DNA of 36,777 nt from Pseudomonadota bacterium (GTDB taxonomy: Bacteria; Myxococcota_A; Bradymonadia; UBA4248). Shown here piece by piece: positions 1 to 7,482 of the stretch. The DNA lies in the NCBI GenBank assembly GCA_017464085.1, contig JAFUEE010000026.1, positions 1 through 36,777 of the forward strand. The letters run 5' to 3'. Below the pieces are notes generated by a model. The model was not told where the DNA came from and did no database searches. It worked only from the letters and a program-made list of their open reading frames with translations. Each line of letters opens with the position of its first letter. The stretch's first letter is position 1. Position numbers and translations under genes: made by a program.

Positions 1-38
1 CAAAACAAAGCGTCTACCCCACGATTTAAAATGCAGGC

Positions 39-96
39 GCGGCGTATCGCAGATAGCCGCGCGGCGAAGCCGTATTGCCCCGACGGGGCAATAGGC
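39..96 (+). repeat. Paired bulged-hairpin intergenic repeat, copy 1
   Basis: Two hairpins lie in tandem. The first (39-60) has GCGGC pairing GCCGC, an unpaired G, TAT pairing ATA and loop CGCAG. The second (69-96) has GCC/GGC, an unpaired G, the inner stem TATTGCCCC/GGGGCAATA and loop GAC. They lie just beyond the dnaA terminator and share their design with the pairs near 7306, 9353, 20591, 23479, 31937 and 33785. Confidence 0.8.
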
Positions 97-99
97 GAG

Positions 100-124
100 A
101 AAAAAGGCCGGACAGATGCCGGCC
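100..124 (-). terminator. Rho-independent terminator of dnaA
   Basis: Read on the minus strand, GGCCGG (124-119) pairs with CCGGCC (111-106) around a 7-base loop and is followed by six T (105-100). It starts about six bases after the dnaA stop codon, so it should end dnaA transcription. Confidence 0.85.
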
Positions 125-129
125 AATCA

Positions 130-1566
130 TTATTTTCTAAAAAGCTCGTCTTCCAGATGCCTGATATCTCCTTCGAGCATCGCATCTTTTTTCGACAGGC
201 CGTCTTTGATTTTCCGGACGGCATAGAGGACGGTCGTATGGTCGCGATCGAAGATACGCTCGAGATCGGGGAATGAGAGCGATGTGTGCGAACGCGCGAG
301 GTACATGGCGATTTGGCGAGGATGCGCGATAGGCTTTGCACGAGATTTGCCCATCATATCATCGACTGTGATGCCGAAATAGCGGCAGACGCATTCGATA
401 ATCATGTTCGCATCGACGAGGACGGTGCGCGTCTGATAGAAGGGCTCGATGACGCGTTGCGCGAGAGCCATCGTGATCTCGTGGCTGTTGGCAGCCATTT
501 TTATGCGATTGATACAGCCTTCGAGCTCGCGGACGTTTGAATTGACGTTTGACGCGATATATTGGGCGATATCATCGGGGATGAAGAAGCGTTCAGCGCG
601 AGATTTTTTGCGGACGATCTCCAAGCGAGTCTCAAATTCGGGAAGCTGGATGTCAGCCATGAGCCCCTGCATGAAGCGGGACTGCATGCGGTCAGTGAGC
701 CCTTTGATGTCTTTCGGGGACCGGTCGCTTGTGAGGACGATCTGTTTGCTGTTCTGAGTCATCTCATTGAAGACGTTGAAAAATTCTTCCTGAGTTCCTT
801 CTTTTTTCTCGATGAACTGAATATCATCCAGGAGCAGCACATCACAGTCGCGGCGAACTTTGGTGCGGAATTCCGGCATTTTTCCCGACTGCAGGGCTTC
901 CATGAACCCGTTGGTAAATTCCTCGCTCGTCATATAGCGGACGCGAAGATTGCTCGTCTGAAGGATCTCGTTGCCGATAGCGTGCATGAGATGCGTTTTT
1001 CCGAGACCGACGCCGCCATAGATAAAAAGCGGGTTGTAAGCGCCACCAGGATTTGCAGCGACAGCTTTTGCGGCACAGTAGGCCATTTCGTTCGAGCCGC
1101 CTTTGATGAAACTGTCGAATGTGTAGTTTGGATTGAGATGGCTGTTCTCGCGGATTTTCACGGCGGCGGCAGTATCGAAAACAGCATATTTCGGGCTGAC
1201 CTTGAAAGCAGCTTTCGCCTCTTCCGGCGTGGACACATCTGTGACCTTGTTTGTCATCCCCATCAGAGGGAGGCACCACTGCTCATGCTCTTTCTGTTCC
1301 TCAAAATTTTCTCCTTCGAGCGAAAAAACAAGCGATACATCTGAATGGATGCCCTCTTCCTTGAGGACTTCGTGAATGATGTCGATAAGCTTATCGGACA
1401 GACTGCTTTCCACGATGTTGAGTGTGGCGCGGTCAGGCAGACAGACGATCCATTCGCTGCCCGTCATGCTGCGGCAAGACAGATTTTCAAGATATGTGCT
1501 GTAAAATCTGCCATCGACCTGATCTCTGACACGCGCCTTGAACTTAGCCCAGATTTCTGTGTTCAT
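130..1566 (-). CDS. dnaA: Chromosomal replication initiator protein DnaA
   Basis: DnaA is the AAA+ ATPase that binds DnaA boxes, opens the origin and loads the helicase. The 478-residue product has the usual layout: an N-terminal domain I (about 1-90), a linker, an AAA+ core with Walker A GGVGLGKTH (about 184-192) and Walker B VLLLDD (about 243-248), and a C-terminal DNA-binding domain with the DnaA signature DRDHTTVLYA near residue 440. The start is the ATG at 1566; no strong Shine-Dalgarno is visible. The gene points away from a box-rich oriC (about 2090-2660), the classic arrangement. A palindrome in its 5' region (arms 1614-1620 and 1634-1640) may be an operator. No dnaN is seen upstream of the origin; whether it follows dnaA lies outside the window. 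Confidence 0.98.
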   Translation of the reverse strand: MNTEIWAKFKARVRDQVDGRFYSTYLENLSCRSMTGSEWIVCLPDRATLNIVESSLSDKLIDIIHEVLKEEGIHSDVSLVFSLEGENFEEQKEHEQWCLPLMGMTNKVTDVSTPEEAKAAFKVSPKYAVFDTAAAVKIRENSHLNPNYTFDSFIKGGSNEMAYCAAKAVAANPGGAYNPLFIYGGVGLGKTHLMHAIGNEILQTSNLRVRYMTSEEFTNGFMEALQSGKMPEFRTKVRRDCDVLLLDDIQFIEKKEGTQEEFFNVFNEMTQNSKQIVLTSDRSPKDIKGLTDRMQSRFMQGLMADIQLPEFETRLEIVRKKSRAERFFIPDDIAQYIASNVNSNVRELEGCINRIKMAANSHEITMALAQRVIEPFYQTRTVLVDANMIIECVCRYFGITVDDMMGKSRAKPIAHPRQIAMYLARSHTSLSFPDLERIFDRDHTTVLYAVRKIKDGLSKKDAMLEGDIRHLEDELFRK

Positions 1567-1593
1567 ACTGTCACATTCTTTTAAAGACTGATA

Positions 1594-1640
1594 TTCCCAA
1601 CCGGGAACCCAAGAGGTCAGTTACCGTCCTGGTCTGACCT
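1594..1640. promoter_or_regulatory. Palindromes in the dnaA 5' region
   Basis: Two inverted repeats lie 28-75 bases upstream of the dnaA start: TTCCC/GGGAA at 1594-1607, and AGGTCAG (1614-1620) with CTGACCT (1634-1640), perfect over 7 bases around a 13-base centre. They are placed where an operator or 5' UTR structure would control dnaA. No convincing -35/-10 pair was recognised. Confidence 0.4.
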
Positions 1641-1839
1641 CATGACTAATCGAGTATTCAAACTCTACACGACCCATCCGTCAGGATCTGCCCTGCCGGA
1701 CAGGCGGCACATTAAGGGAGACCCGATACCTCGTCAACTATTTTACCCTTTGCGGATGCTCCGGAAATGTCCATCTCAAGGCTTCAAGCGGCAAAACGAG
1801 TTATCGCGGGTCAATACTGAATTATCTGCTAGAATTTAA

Positions 1840-2660
1840 GATTATTTTGAATTAAATTATTTTTTAGGTATTTTACGCACGATATAGACGAAATATATGG
1901 AATATTATTCATCATATATGTATACAAATTAAATTTTATGCCATAGTGTAAAATTTACGTGAAATTTTGTGACCTAAACATGTGAAAATAAGAATTATAT
2001 TCATGTATTTTGAATATTAGGCAAATAATATTTATGCTTTTAAAGTTACGACACTTGAATATTCAGAATTTCGTGCTGATGAAATTTAAGAAAGTTATCC
2101 ACAGGGTGTGTGGATAACTATGTGAGTAGGTGTTGAAAAGCCTGTTGATGAATTTAATTCGATAAAATAAATTATTTACTAATTTTTAAGTAAATCTGTT
2201 AATATATTATGCATAAAATTTCAGCATTTAAGAATTCTCACACCAGACAGAGGCTTCTGATCTGACGGTTTATCCACAGGGTGTGTGGATAAATCTCTGA
2301 GTATGTGTGAATACATGTGGGTTTAAATATAATTCGGTATTTTTTTTATTATAGTGTGTATTCTTTATTTATTCGGCTTTTTTTAGAATTAAATTCGCAC
2401 TCTGAATAACTTGTGGAACAACCTTGTGAAGAAGTTGTGGATCTCCTGTTTAAAAAGTTGTGGATAACTTTTGCCATTTTTGGCGTCGAGAAGTTATCCA
2501 CAGGCCATGCACAAGCCGTTCACAGGCCATGCACAGGGGTGTATGAGCTGAGATCAAGAGCTGATGCGAATTTCCCGAATTATCCAGATATCCACCGGGC
2601 CTACTACTACTACGAATCTTAAATCATTTACTTAACCATTAATAATAGTAGTAGTGACCG
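1840..2660. other. oriC: Chromosomal replication origin (oriC)
   Basis: This gene-free, strongly AT-rich stretch carries consensus DnaA boxes TTATCCACA. Two are in near-identical inverted pairs, each two boxes around the centre GGGTG (2095-2117 and 2270-2292). Further boxes are at 2459-2467 (minus) and 2494-2502 (plus). Two 15-base direct repeats CACAGGCCATGCACA follow at 2499-2513 and 2521-2535, 22 bases apart, about two helical turns. Near-consensus boxes at 2580-2596 abut a GC patch and a TAC x4 run. The AT-rich zones (1840-2090, 2150-2230, 2320-2400, 2614-2647) are candidates for unwinding. The adjacent dnaA supports the call. Confidence 0.9.
2580..2659. promoter_or_regulatory. DnaA-trio-like unwinding element with an inverted copy
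   Basis: Two near-consensus boxes (2580-2588 and 2588-2596) are followed by the GC patch CCGGGCC, then TAC x4 (2602-2613), then an AT-rich stretch to about 2647. This is the order of the basal unwinding system known from Bacillus: box, GC cluster, DnaA-trios, AT-rich DUE. At 2648-2656 the complementary GTAGTAGTG run appears, followed by a GC-rich patch, so the AT segment is flanked by trios in inverted orientation. Function is inferred from architecture only. Confidence 0.6.
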
Positions 2661-2755
2661 CGCCGGCCCGAACGCGGGAAGCGAGACTTGAATGCAGCGT
2701 TTGCTGAGCAGAACCATCCGCAAGCCGGCAGATTTCGTTCCGGCTGAAGATAAAT

Positions 2756-2782
2756 AAAAACGCCGGAAAATCCGGCGTTTTT
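2756..2782. terminator. Symmetric terminator at the end of pssA
   Basis: CGCCGGA (2761-2767) pairs with TCCGGCG (2771-2777) around AAA, with AAAAA before and TTTTT after. It can work in both directions; on the minus strand it closes the pssA/MazG transcript. Confidence 0.85.
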
Positions 2783-2838
2783 ATTGTGTCAGGCATGGAT
2801 AGCCAGGCATGAGCGAATTCTGGGATGTTCCAAGCCAG

Positions 2839-3765
2839 CTATTTCGCATCGGGATCTTGTTTTTCGGTTTCAGGCGTTTCTGGAGCATTTTCGGCCGCTT
2901 TTTCGGAGGCGTCTTTTTTGTCCTGAGGATTCTCTGCATTGTCCTTGTGCTGAGAAGATTCTGCATCGCCATCCTCCGACCTGACGGACTGATGTCTGCG
3001 GCGCCTGTGGCTGTACTTGAGATTGAGATAGATTGTGTTGAGCATGCCGAACAGGACGAAGTAGCAGACGAGGAAGAAGAAAGCTATGGCAGGATGCTTG
3101 ATGAAGCAGAGCGCGACGAACATGCCAATGCCGAGCACCATATAGATGTAGTCGCCTTTTGTCTTCTTTCCTTTAAGTGTCTTGTATTTGACCGTCGAGA
3201 CCATGAGGAGGCCGACGGCGATGACGATGAACGCGAGCGTGTTGAGCTCGAAGTCGGTTGTCAGCGTGAAGTCAGAATGGATTGCGGCGATGACGATTGC
3301 AGCGATGCATGAAGCGCCGCCTGGAGCGGGAATGCCTTTAAAATAGGTCTGGACGCCTTCATCCGGCGCCTCGATGTTGAAGCGAGCGAGCCTGAGAAGC
3401 GCGCCGGCAGCGAAAATGAAGCTGGCGATCAAGCCGAATATGCCAGCGTTGTGAAGTGCAAAACCATAGATGAGGACTGCGGGCGCGAAACCGAAGCTGA
3501 CGCCGTCCGCGAGGCTGTCGAGCTCCATGCCGAACTTGGTCGATGTATGCGTGAGCCTGGCGACTTTGCCGTCGAACGTGTCAAAGATGATGCTTCCGAT
3601 GATCGCGAGCGCGCCGTACATGAGGTATTTTAAATTCTCATCGCCCGTGACGCCTTGCGATTTGAACACGAACGCAATTGAAAGGAAGGCGCAGAAGACG
3701 GATCCGAGGGTAACCAGGCTCGGGAGTGCGAATCTCGCTTTCTTAATTTTTTTGGTCTTGGACAT
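2839..3765 (-). CDS. pssA: CDP-diacylglycerol-serine O-phosphatidyltransferase
   Basis: This integral membrane enzyme makes phosphatidylserine from CDP-diacylglycerol and serine, the first step to phosphatidylethanolamine. The 308-residue product carries the full CDP-alcohol phosphotransferase signature D-x2-DG-x2-AR-x8-G-x3-D-x3-D at about residues 62-88. It also has several hydrophobic segments and a GIPAPGG stretch typical of bacterial PssA. The last 60 or so residues are a charged, probably disordered tail rich in E, K, D and P after an RRRR patch, longer than in most family members. The ATG at 3765 is preceded by AAGGAA. The start overlaps the 3' end of the MazG-like gene by 23 bases, so the two are probably translationally coupled. 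Confidence 0.93.
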   Translation of the reverse strand: MSKTKKIKKARFALPSLVTLGSVFCAFLSIAFVFKSQGVTGDENLKYLMYGALAIIGSIIFDTFDGKVARLTHTSTKFGMELDSLADGVSFGFAPAVLIYGFALHNAGIFGLIASFIFAAGALLRLARFNIEAPDEGVQTYFKGIPAPGGASCIAAIVIAAIHSDFTLTTDFELNTLAFIVIAVGLLMVSTVKYKTLKGKKTKGDYIYMVLGIGMFVALCFIKHPAIAFFFLVCYFVLFGMLNTIYLNLKYSHRRRRHQSVRSEDGDAESSQHKDNAENPQDKKDASEKAAENAPETPETEKQDPDAK

Positions 3766-4090
3766 TTGAAAGTTCCTTTTTTAGAGTCCACCGCGCCGTA
3801 TCGCGCGATTCGATCTTCTGCATGGTCCGATCGAAGATCTCATCGAGTGAGATGTGGTAAGCATTTGCGAAGCATATCAGCACGAACAGCAGGTCACCGA
3901 GTTCTTCCTCGATGCTGTGGAGTGTTTCCCCGTTTTTTGGTTTTTTCACGCCGGTTGCGTGGCTGACAGCTCTTGAGAGTTCGCCGAGTTCTTCCGCAAG
4001 CCTGGCGATCTGCACGAGCGGCGGGAAATAGCCTTCTTCGAACTTTGAGATCCAGGAATCTACGCGATTCTGGGCATCTTTCAACATCAT
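3743..4090 (-). CDS. MazG-like nucleotide pyrophosphohydrolase
   Basis: The 115-residue product fits the all-alpha NTP pyrophosphohydrolase fold. EELGE at about residues 33-37 and EELGD at about 64-68 supply the EExxE and ExxD acidic residues that bind Mg2+ in this family. Single-domain members of this length hydrolyse non-canonical or excess NTPs to NMP and PPi; the substrate here is unknown. Two adjacent ATG codons (4090 and 4087) could start it. It is first in a two-gene minus-strand unit and overlaps pssA, which argues for co-transcription but not a shared pathway. Confidence 0.85.
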   Translation of the reverse strand: MMLKDAQNRVDSWISKFEEGYFPPLVQIARLAEELGELSRAVSHATGVKKPKNGETLHSIEEELGDLLFVLICFANAYHISLDEIFDRTMQKIESRDTARWTLKKELSNVQDQKN

Positions 4091-4391
4091 CTGCCTGATC
4101 CTTTGCTGATATTTTGTGATGCCTGATGCAAGTCCGCCGGGGAGGCGAAGATCTGAAGATTCGGCCTGCCTGCATCGGGTCGAAAGATTTAAATCATATC
4201 AAAAAACTAGAATTTTTGTACAAAATAAGGTATAAGGTATCTTTGCTGATTTGAACCCTCAGAGGGTTCAAGCTCAGATCAGCAGGAGCCTGAATGTTAT
4301 ACGTATGAGGTTGGGAATAATCAAACAGCAATCAGCGTTTACAGTGAGGCAACTAATGCATTCACCTTCAATTAGTCAAGGAGAAAAAAGA
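4091..4391. promoter_or_regulatory. Divergent intergenic region with palindromes ahead of the CarD-like gene
   Basis: This 301-base gap separates the MazG-like gene from the CarD-like gene. It contains a 12-base palindrome TTTTGTACAAAA (4214-4225). A larger hairpin has arm TTGAACCCTC (4251-4260), central A, and the exact reverse complement (4262-4271). GCTGAT (4245-4250) and ATCAGC (4278-4283) extend it outward with a bulge. TATAAG at 4231-4236 could be part of a -10, but no matching -35 was found. These look like an operator or a structured leader. Coding potential is low. Confidence 0.5.
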
Positions 4392-4919
4392 ATGCCTGAA
4401 GTGAATAATAAAATACCGGAATCGACAGACAAAGTTCTCAGATGGCAGATCGGCGAACGCGTAGTTTATCCAAGTCATGGTGTGGGTGAGATAGTAGCGA
4501 TCGAATCGAATGATCTTTTCGGGCCTGGTGCAAAAGTGTATGTGCTGGAACTGATTCAGTCGCCGCGGCGTGTGACGATTGCGACAGAGAAAGCGGAAAA
4601 AGGCGCGCTGCGTCCGATTGTCTCCCCAGAGGAGGCAGCAAAAATTATCTCATCGCTCAAAGAGCCGCCTCCTGCGTCGAAATCTGTGCCGTGGACAAAG
4701 CGTCAGCGCATTCTCAATGACAAGCTCGCGAGCTGCTGTCTTCAGGATGTCGCCGATGTCGTGCGCGAGCTCTATCATCTGAAGAATGTGAAAGATCTGA
4801 GTTTCAGCCAGCGCCGCCTGTTTGACACAGGAATCAGCCTGATCGTTCAGGAGCTTTCCATTTCTCTCCAGCGCCCGGACAAGGAAATTGAAGAAGAAAT
4901 CCGCGCCATGTTCGCCTGA
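4392..4919 (+). CDS. CarD/CdnL-type RNA polymerase-binding regulator
   Basis: CarD/CdnL proteins bind the RNA polymerase beta subunit and stabilise open complexes at rRNA and other promoters. The 175-residue product has the N-terminal RNA polymerase-interacting Tudor-like domain, starting IGERVVYPSHGVGEIVAIE, and a helical C-terminal domain, about the family's usual size. I chose the ATG at 4392 because AAGGAG lies at 4378-4383 with good spacing; an upstream in-frame start at 4251 would run through the palindromic leader. It is transcribed alone, ahead of rpsD. The strong leader palindromes suggest control of its own expression, which is inference. Confidence 0.85.
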   Translation: MPEVNNKIPESTDKVLRWQIGERVVYPSHGVGEIVAIESNDLFGPGAKVYVLELIQSPRRVTIATEKAEKGALRPIVSPEEAAKIISSLKEPPPASKSVPWTKRQRILNDKLASCCLQDVADVVRELYHLKNVKDLSFSQRRLFDTGISLIVQELSISLQRPDKEIEEEIRAMFA

Positions 4920-5210
4920 TTTCTTCAGGCGGGGCAATGCCTGTTTCGTGAAAAGGCGTGCCCTGTCGATGAAATACCTATTGCCGCTTGACTTGCAATA
5001 GCGGAATGTGATATTGGCGCGCCCGTTTTGTGTCCTGGGACACGGGACGTTTTACGCTGTGAGCTGTTCGCCCGGCGGAATGCCGGATACAATACAGTTC
5101 TGGATGATCCGGCTGTTTCGAGAAACAGCCGATAGTGCGGCATGGTGCCGCAGAAGGTTTTGGATCGCACGGTATTGTGCATTTGTGACTAAAGAAAGGA
5201 GAGGCTCCAA
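4920..5210 (+). promoter_or_regulatory. Promoter and structured leader of rpsD
   Basis: TTGACT (4988-4993) and GATATT (5010-5015), 16 bases apart, form a plausible sigma-70 promoter, leaving a leader of about 190 bases. The leader folds into several hairpins: GTGTCC/GGACAC near 5030-5043, a 10-base perfect arm CGGCTGTTTC (5110-5119) with its complement (5122-5131), and TGCGGCA/TGCCGCA near 5136-5152. AAGGAG (5196-5201) precedes the ATG. Ribosomal protein S4 is a known leader-binding autoregulator in other bacteria, so feedback control is plausible but unproven here. Confidence 0.5.
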
Positions 5211-5828
5211 ATGAGTCGTTACACTGGTCCACGCGTTAAAATTCTTCGTCGTTTTGGTGTTGCCCTTCCCGGCCTGACCCGCAAGACGGTCGCCGAAGGC
5301 GTCAATCCTCCTGGAGAGCATGGCGCAAATCATCGCCGCAAAGTGAGCGAGTATCGCGAACACCTCGATGAGAAACAGAAAGTTCGTCTGAACTATGGCC
5401 TGAGCGAACGTCAGTTCGTCAATTATATGAAAGCCGCTATCAGCAGCAAGCTCGACACGGGTCTCCGTCTCATCCAGCTGCTCGAAGGCCGTCTCGACAA
5501 TGTCGTCTTCCGCGCAGGTTTCGCGCCCACGATTCCCGCTGCTCGCCAGGTCGTCAACCACGGACATATCCTTGTCAATGGCCGCAAAGTCGATATCGCC
5601 AGCTTCCAGGTCCGTCCCGGTGACGTGATTTCCCTCCGCGAACGCAGCAAGAAGATCGTCGCGATTCAGGAATCCTTTGCCACCCCGTCGCTCGCACGTC
5701 CCAGCTATCTCGAAGTCGACACCGAGAAGCAGACTGCCAAGATGATCAACACGCCGGCCCGCGAAGATGTCCCCATCACTGATCTCCGCGACAACCTCAT
5801 CATCGAGTACTACAGCCGCCGCGTCTAA
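5211..5828 (+). CDS. rpsD: 30S ribosomal protein S4 (zinc-independent form)
   Basis: S4 is a primary 16S rRNA-binding protein that nucleates 30S assembly. The 205-residue product has the standard length, the conserved start MSRYTGPRVKILRRFG, and the S4 RNA-binding domain around residues 95-160 (LEGRLDNVVFRAGFA, ARQVVNHGHILVNG). The N-terminal CxxC-type zinc ligands of the other S4 form are absent, so this is the cysteine-free type. The gene stands alone rather than in the alpha operon, with its own long leader and a downstream terminator. AAGGAG is nine bases upstream of the ATG. Confidence 0.98.
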   Translation: MSRYTGPRVKILRRFGVALPGLTRKTVAEGVNPPGEHGANHRRKVSEYREHLDEKQKVRLNYGLSERQFVNYMKAAISSKLDTGLRLIQLLEGRLDNVVFRAGFAPTIPAARQVVNHGHILVNGRKVDIASFQVRPGDVISLRERSKKIVAIQESFATPSLARPSYLEVDTEKQTAKMINTPAREDVPITDLRDNLIIEYYSRRV

Positions 5829-5852
5829 TCTCTCAGGTTTCTCAGAGTTCCT

Positions 5853-5907
5853 GCGCCCCGTCCTGGGGCGCGTCAGGCGCATGTCGTTCGGCATGCGTTT
5901 TTTTTTT
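5853..5907 (+). terminator. rpsD terminator with an extra upstream hairpin
   Basis: A GCGCCCC/GGGGCGC hairpin (5853-5871) is followed by CGCATG (5878-5883) pairing with CATGCG (5892-5897) and a run of ten T (5898-5907). The second hairpin plus T tract is a textbook intrinsic terminator. Confidence 0.85.
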
Positions 5908-5949
5908 GTTTCATGATCATTTGTGCCGCATGGCTCAGGAAAATAAGAA

Positions 5950-7281
5950 ATGGCCGTACTAAAAGCAGCAATTCCCAAGGGCACGCGCGACTTTCTGCCG
6001 CAGCAGATGCGCCAGCGCCACCGCGTGATGGATGTCATCCGCAAAGTTTACGAGCGCCACGGATTTTCGCCGATCGAGACGCCCGCCATCGAAAATATCG
6101 AAACGCTCATGGGCAAATATGGCGAAGAAGGCGATCAGCTTCTGTTCAAGATCCTGATGCGCGGCGCGAAAGCGGCTTCCGGACAGTGCGACCTGGGTCT
6201 TCGCTATGACCTGACGGTGCCGCTTTCCCGCTTTGTGGCCATGCATCAGAACGAGATCGGCCGAATTTTCAAGCGCTATCAGATGCAGCCTGTGTACCGT
6301 GCGGACCGCCCGGGGCACGGCCGTTTCCGCGAGTTTTACCAGTGCGACATCGATATGATCGGCGCGCCGGCGCCATTGCCGGAGATCGCGCTGCTCCAGG
6401 CGGTGAGTGATGTGTTCGCGGAGCTGAAGTTCGACGCGCTCTGCATTCATATTAATGATCGCCGTATCCTTCGCGCGATGATCGAGGTATGCGGGATCGG
6501 GATCGGCCAGGAGACGACGGCGATCACGGCGATCGACAAGCTGGACAAAATCGGCCGCGAAGGCGTCGAAAAAGAATTGACCGAACGCGAGATTTCCGCC
6601 GAAAGTGCGGCGAAGCTTCTCGACCTGATCGCGGCGAAGCCGACGAACGACGAGACGCTCGCGTGCCTGGAGAAGCTTTTTGATGGCAAGCCGGAGGCGC
6701 TGCAGGCCGTCTCGGAGCTCCGCATCATCGTCGATGCGACGCATCACTTTGCGAATGCGCCCCAGATCCGCGTGAGCCCCGAGCTCGCGCGCGGCCTGAA
6801 CTATTATACGGGCGCGATTTTCGAGATCCAGGCCGAGGGCCTGAGCTCGAGCATCGCCGGCGGCGGGCGGTACGATCACCTGATCGGCATGTTTTCCGGC
6901 CGCGACATCCCGGCCGTCGGGATCAGCCTGGGCTTTGAACGCATCTGCGTGATCATGCAGGAACGCGGCATGTTCGACGATGTGTCCTGCGATGTCGATG
7001 TCGTCGTCGCGCCCGCGACTTCCGAAGCGCTCCATGCGGCCACGTCATTTTCCGGCAAGGTTCGCGCGCTCGGGCTCTCCTGCGAGCTCTATCCCGGATT
7101 CGACAAGCTCTCCAAGCAGTTCAAGTACGCGAACGAGCGCCATGCGCGCTATGTCGCGGTATTTGGAGAGGATGAGCTCAAGGCCGGCACCGTGACGCTC
7201 AAAGATATGGTGAATGGGGAGCAGAATACGGCATCTGTAGACCTGCTCAGGATGGAAGCGGGCAGGCTCGTGGTCGGATGA
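5950..7281 (+). CDS. hisS: Histidine-tRNA ligase
   Basis: This class II aminoacyl-tRNA synthetase charges tRNA-His. The 443-residue product shows motif 2 around residues 117-138 (YRADRPGHGRFREFYQCDID), the histidine-specific loop RGLNYYTGAIFEI near 278, and motif 3 GGGRYDHL ... GISLGFERI near 300-330. A C-terminal anticodon-binding domain (about 350-443) is present, which distinguishes it from the HisZ paralogue that lacks this domain. The ATG at 5950 follows AGGAAAATAAG. It is flanked by the rpsD terminator and an intergenic repeat pair, so it is probably monocistronic. Confidence 0.96.
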   Translation: MAVLKAAIPKGTRDFLPQQMRQRHRVMDVIRKVYERHGFSPIETPAIENIETLMGKYGEEGDQLLFKILMRGAKAASGQCDLGLRYDLTVPLSRFVAMHQNEIGRIFKRYQMQPVYRADRPGHGRFREFYQCDIDMIGAPAPLPEIALLQAVSDVFAELKFDALCIHINDRRILRAMIEVCGIGIGQETTAITAIDKLDKIGREGVEKELTEREISAESAAKLLDLIAAKPTNDETLACLEKLFDGKPEALQAVSELRIIVDATHHFANAPQIRVSPELARGLNYYTGAIFEIQAEGLSSSIAGGGRYDHLIGMFSGRDIPAVGISLGFERICVIMQERGMFDDVSCDVDVVVAPATSEALHAATSFSGKVRALGLSCELYPGFDKLSKQFKYANERHARYVAVFGEDELKAGTVTLKDMVNGEQNTASVDLLRMEAGRLVVG

Positions 7282-7282
7282 T

Positions 7283-7298
7283 GCGCGCTTGAGCGCGC
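7283..7298 (+). terminator. GC hairpin after hisS
   Basis: GCGCGC-TTGA-GCGCGC follows the hisS stop codon directly. No T tract is present, so it may act as an mRNA 3' end stabiliser rather than a strong terminator. Confidence 0.3.
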
Positions 7299-7305
7299 GG
7301 GATTT

Positions 7306-7366
7306 GCGCGGCGTATCGCCAGATAGCCGCGCGCCGGAGGTGTATTGCGATGAAATCGCAATAACC
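7306..7366 (+). repeat. Paired bulged-hairpin intergenic repeat, copy 2
   Basis: The first hairpin (7306-7332) has GCGCGGC/GCCGCGC, a bulged G, TAT/ATA and loop CGCCAG. The second (7339-7366) has GGT/ACC, a bulged G, TATTGCGAT/ATCGCAATA and loop GAA. Same orientation and layout as copy 1. Confidence 0.8.
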
Positions 7367-7370
7367 GGAG

Positions 7371-7418
7371 GCACACGCAGATCAAAATACTTGTAATTTT
7401 GCGTGTGCAATTTATATT
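7371..7418 (+). promoter_or_regulatory. Promoter region of the SurA/PpiD-like gene
   Basis: GCACACGC (7371-7378) and GCGTGTGC (7401-7408) form a hairpin extended by AAAAT/ATTTT. Overlapping it, TTGTAA (7391-7396) and TATATT (7413-7418) are 16 bases apart and resemble -35 and -10 boxes. The start codon follows at 7483. Confidence 0.4.
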
Positions 7419-7482
7419 GTGCCGCCCTGATTCTGCCTTGCGGCAGGGTGAACCTCAAATTTTTATTTTGGAGAAGCTGAAT

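Noticed and set aside
1642..1839. 65-residue frame upstream of the origin
   Set aside because: No Shine-Dalgarno, unremarkable composition, and it lies in the dnaA promoter/oriC region.
5950..7281. HisZ regulatory subunit instead of histidine-tRNA ligase
   Set aside because: The product has a full-length C-terminal anticodon-binding domain and intact class II motifs; HisZ is shorter and lacks that domain.
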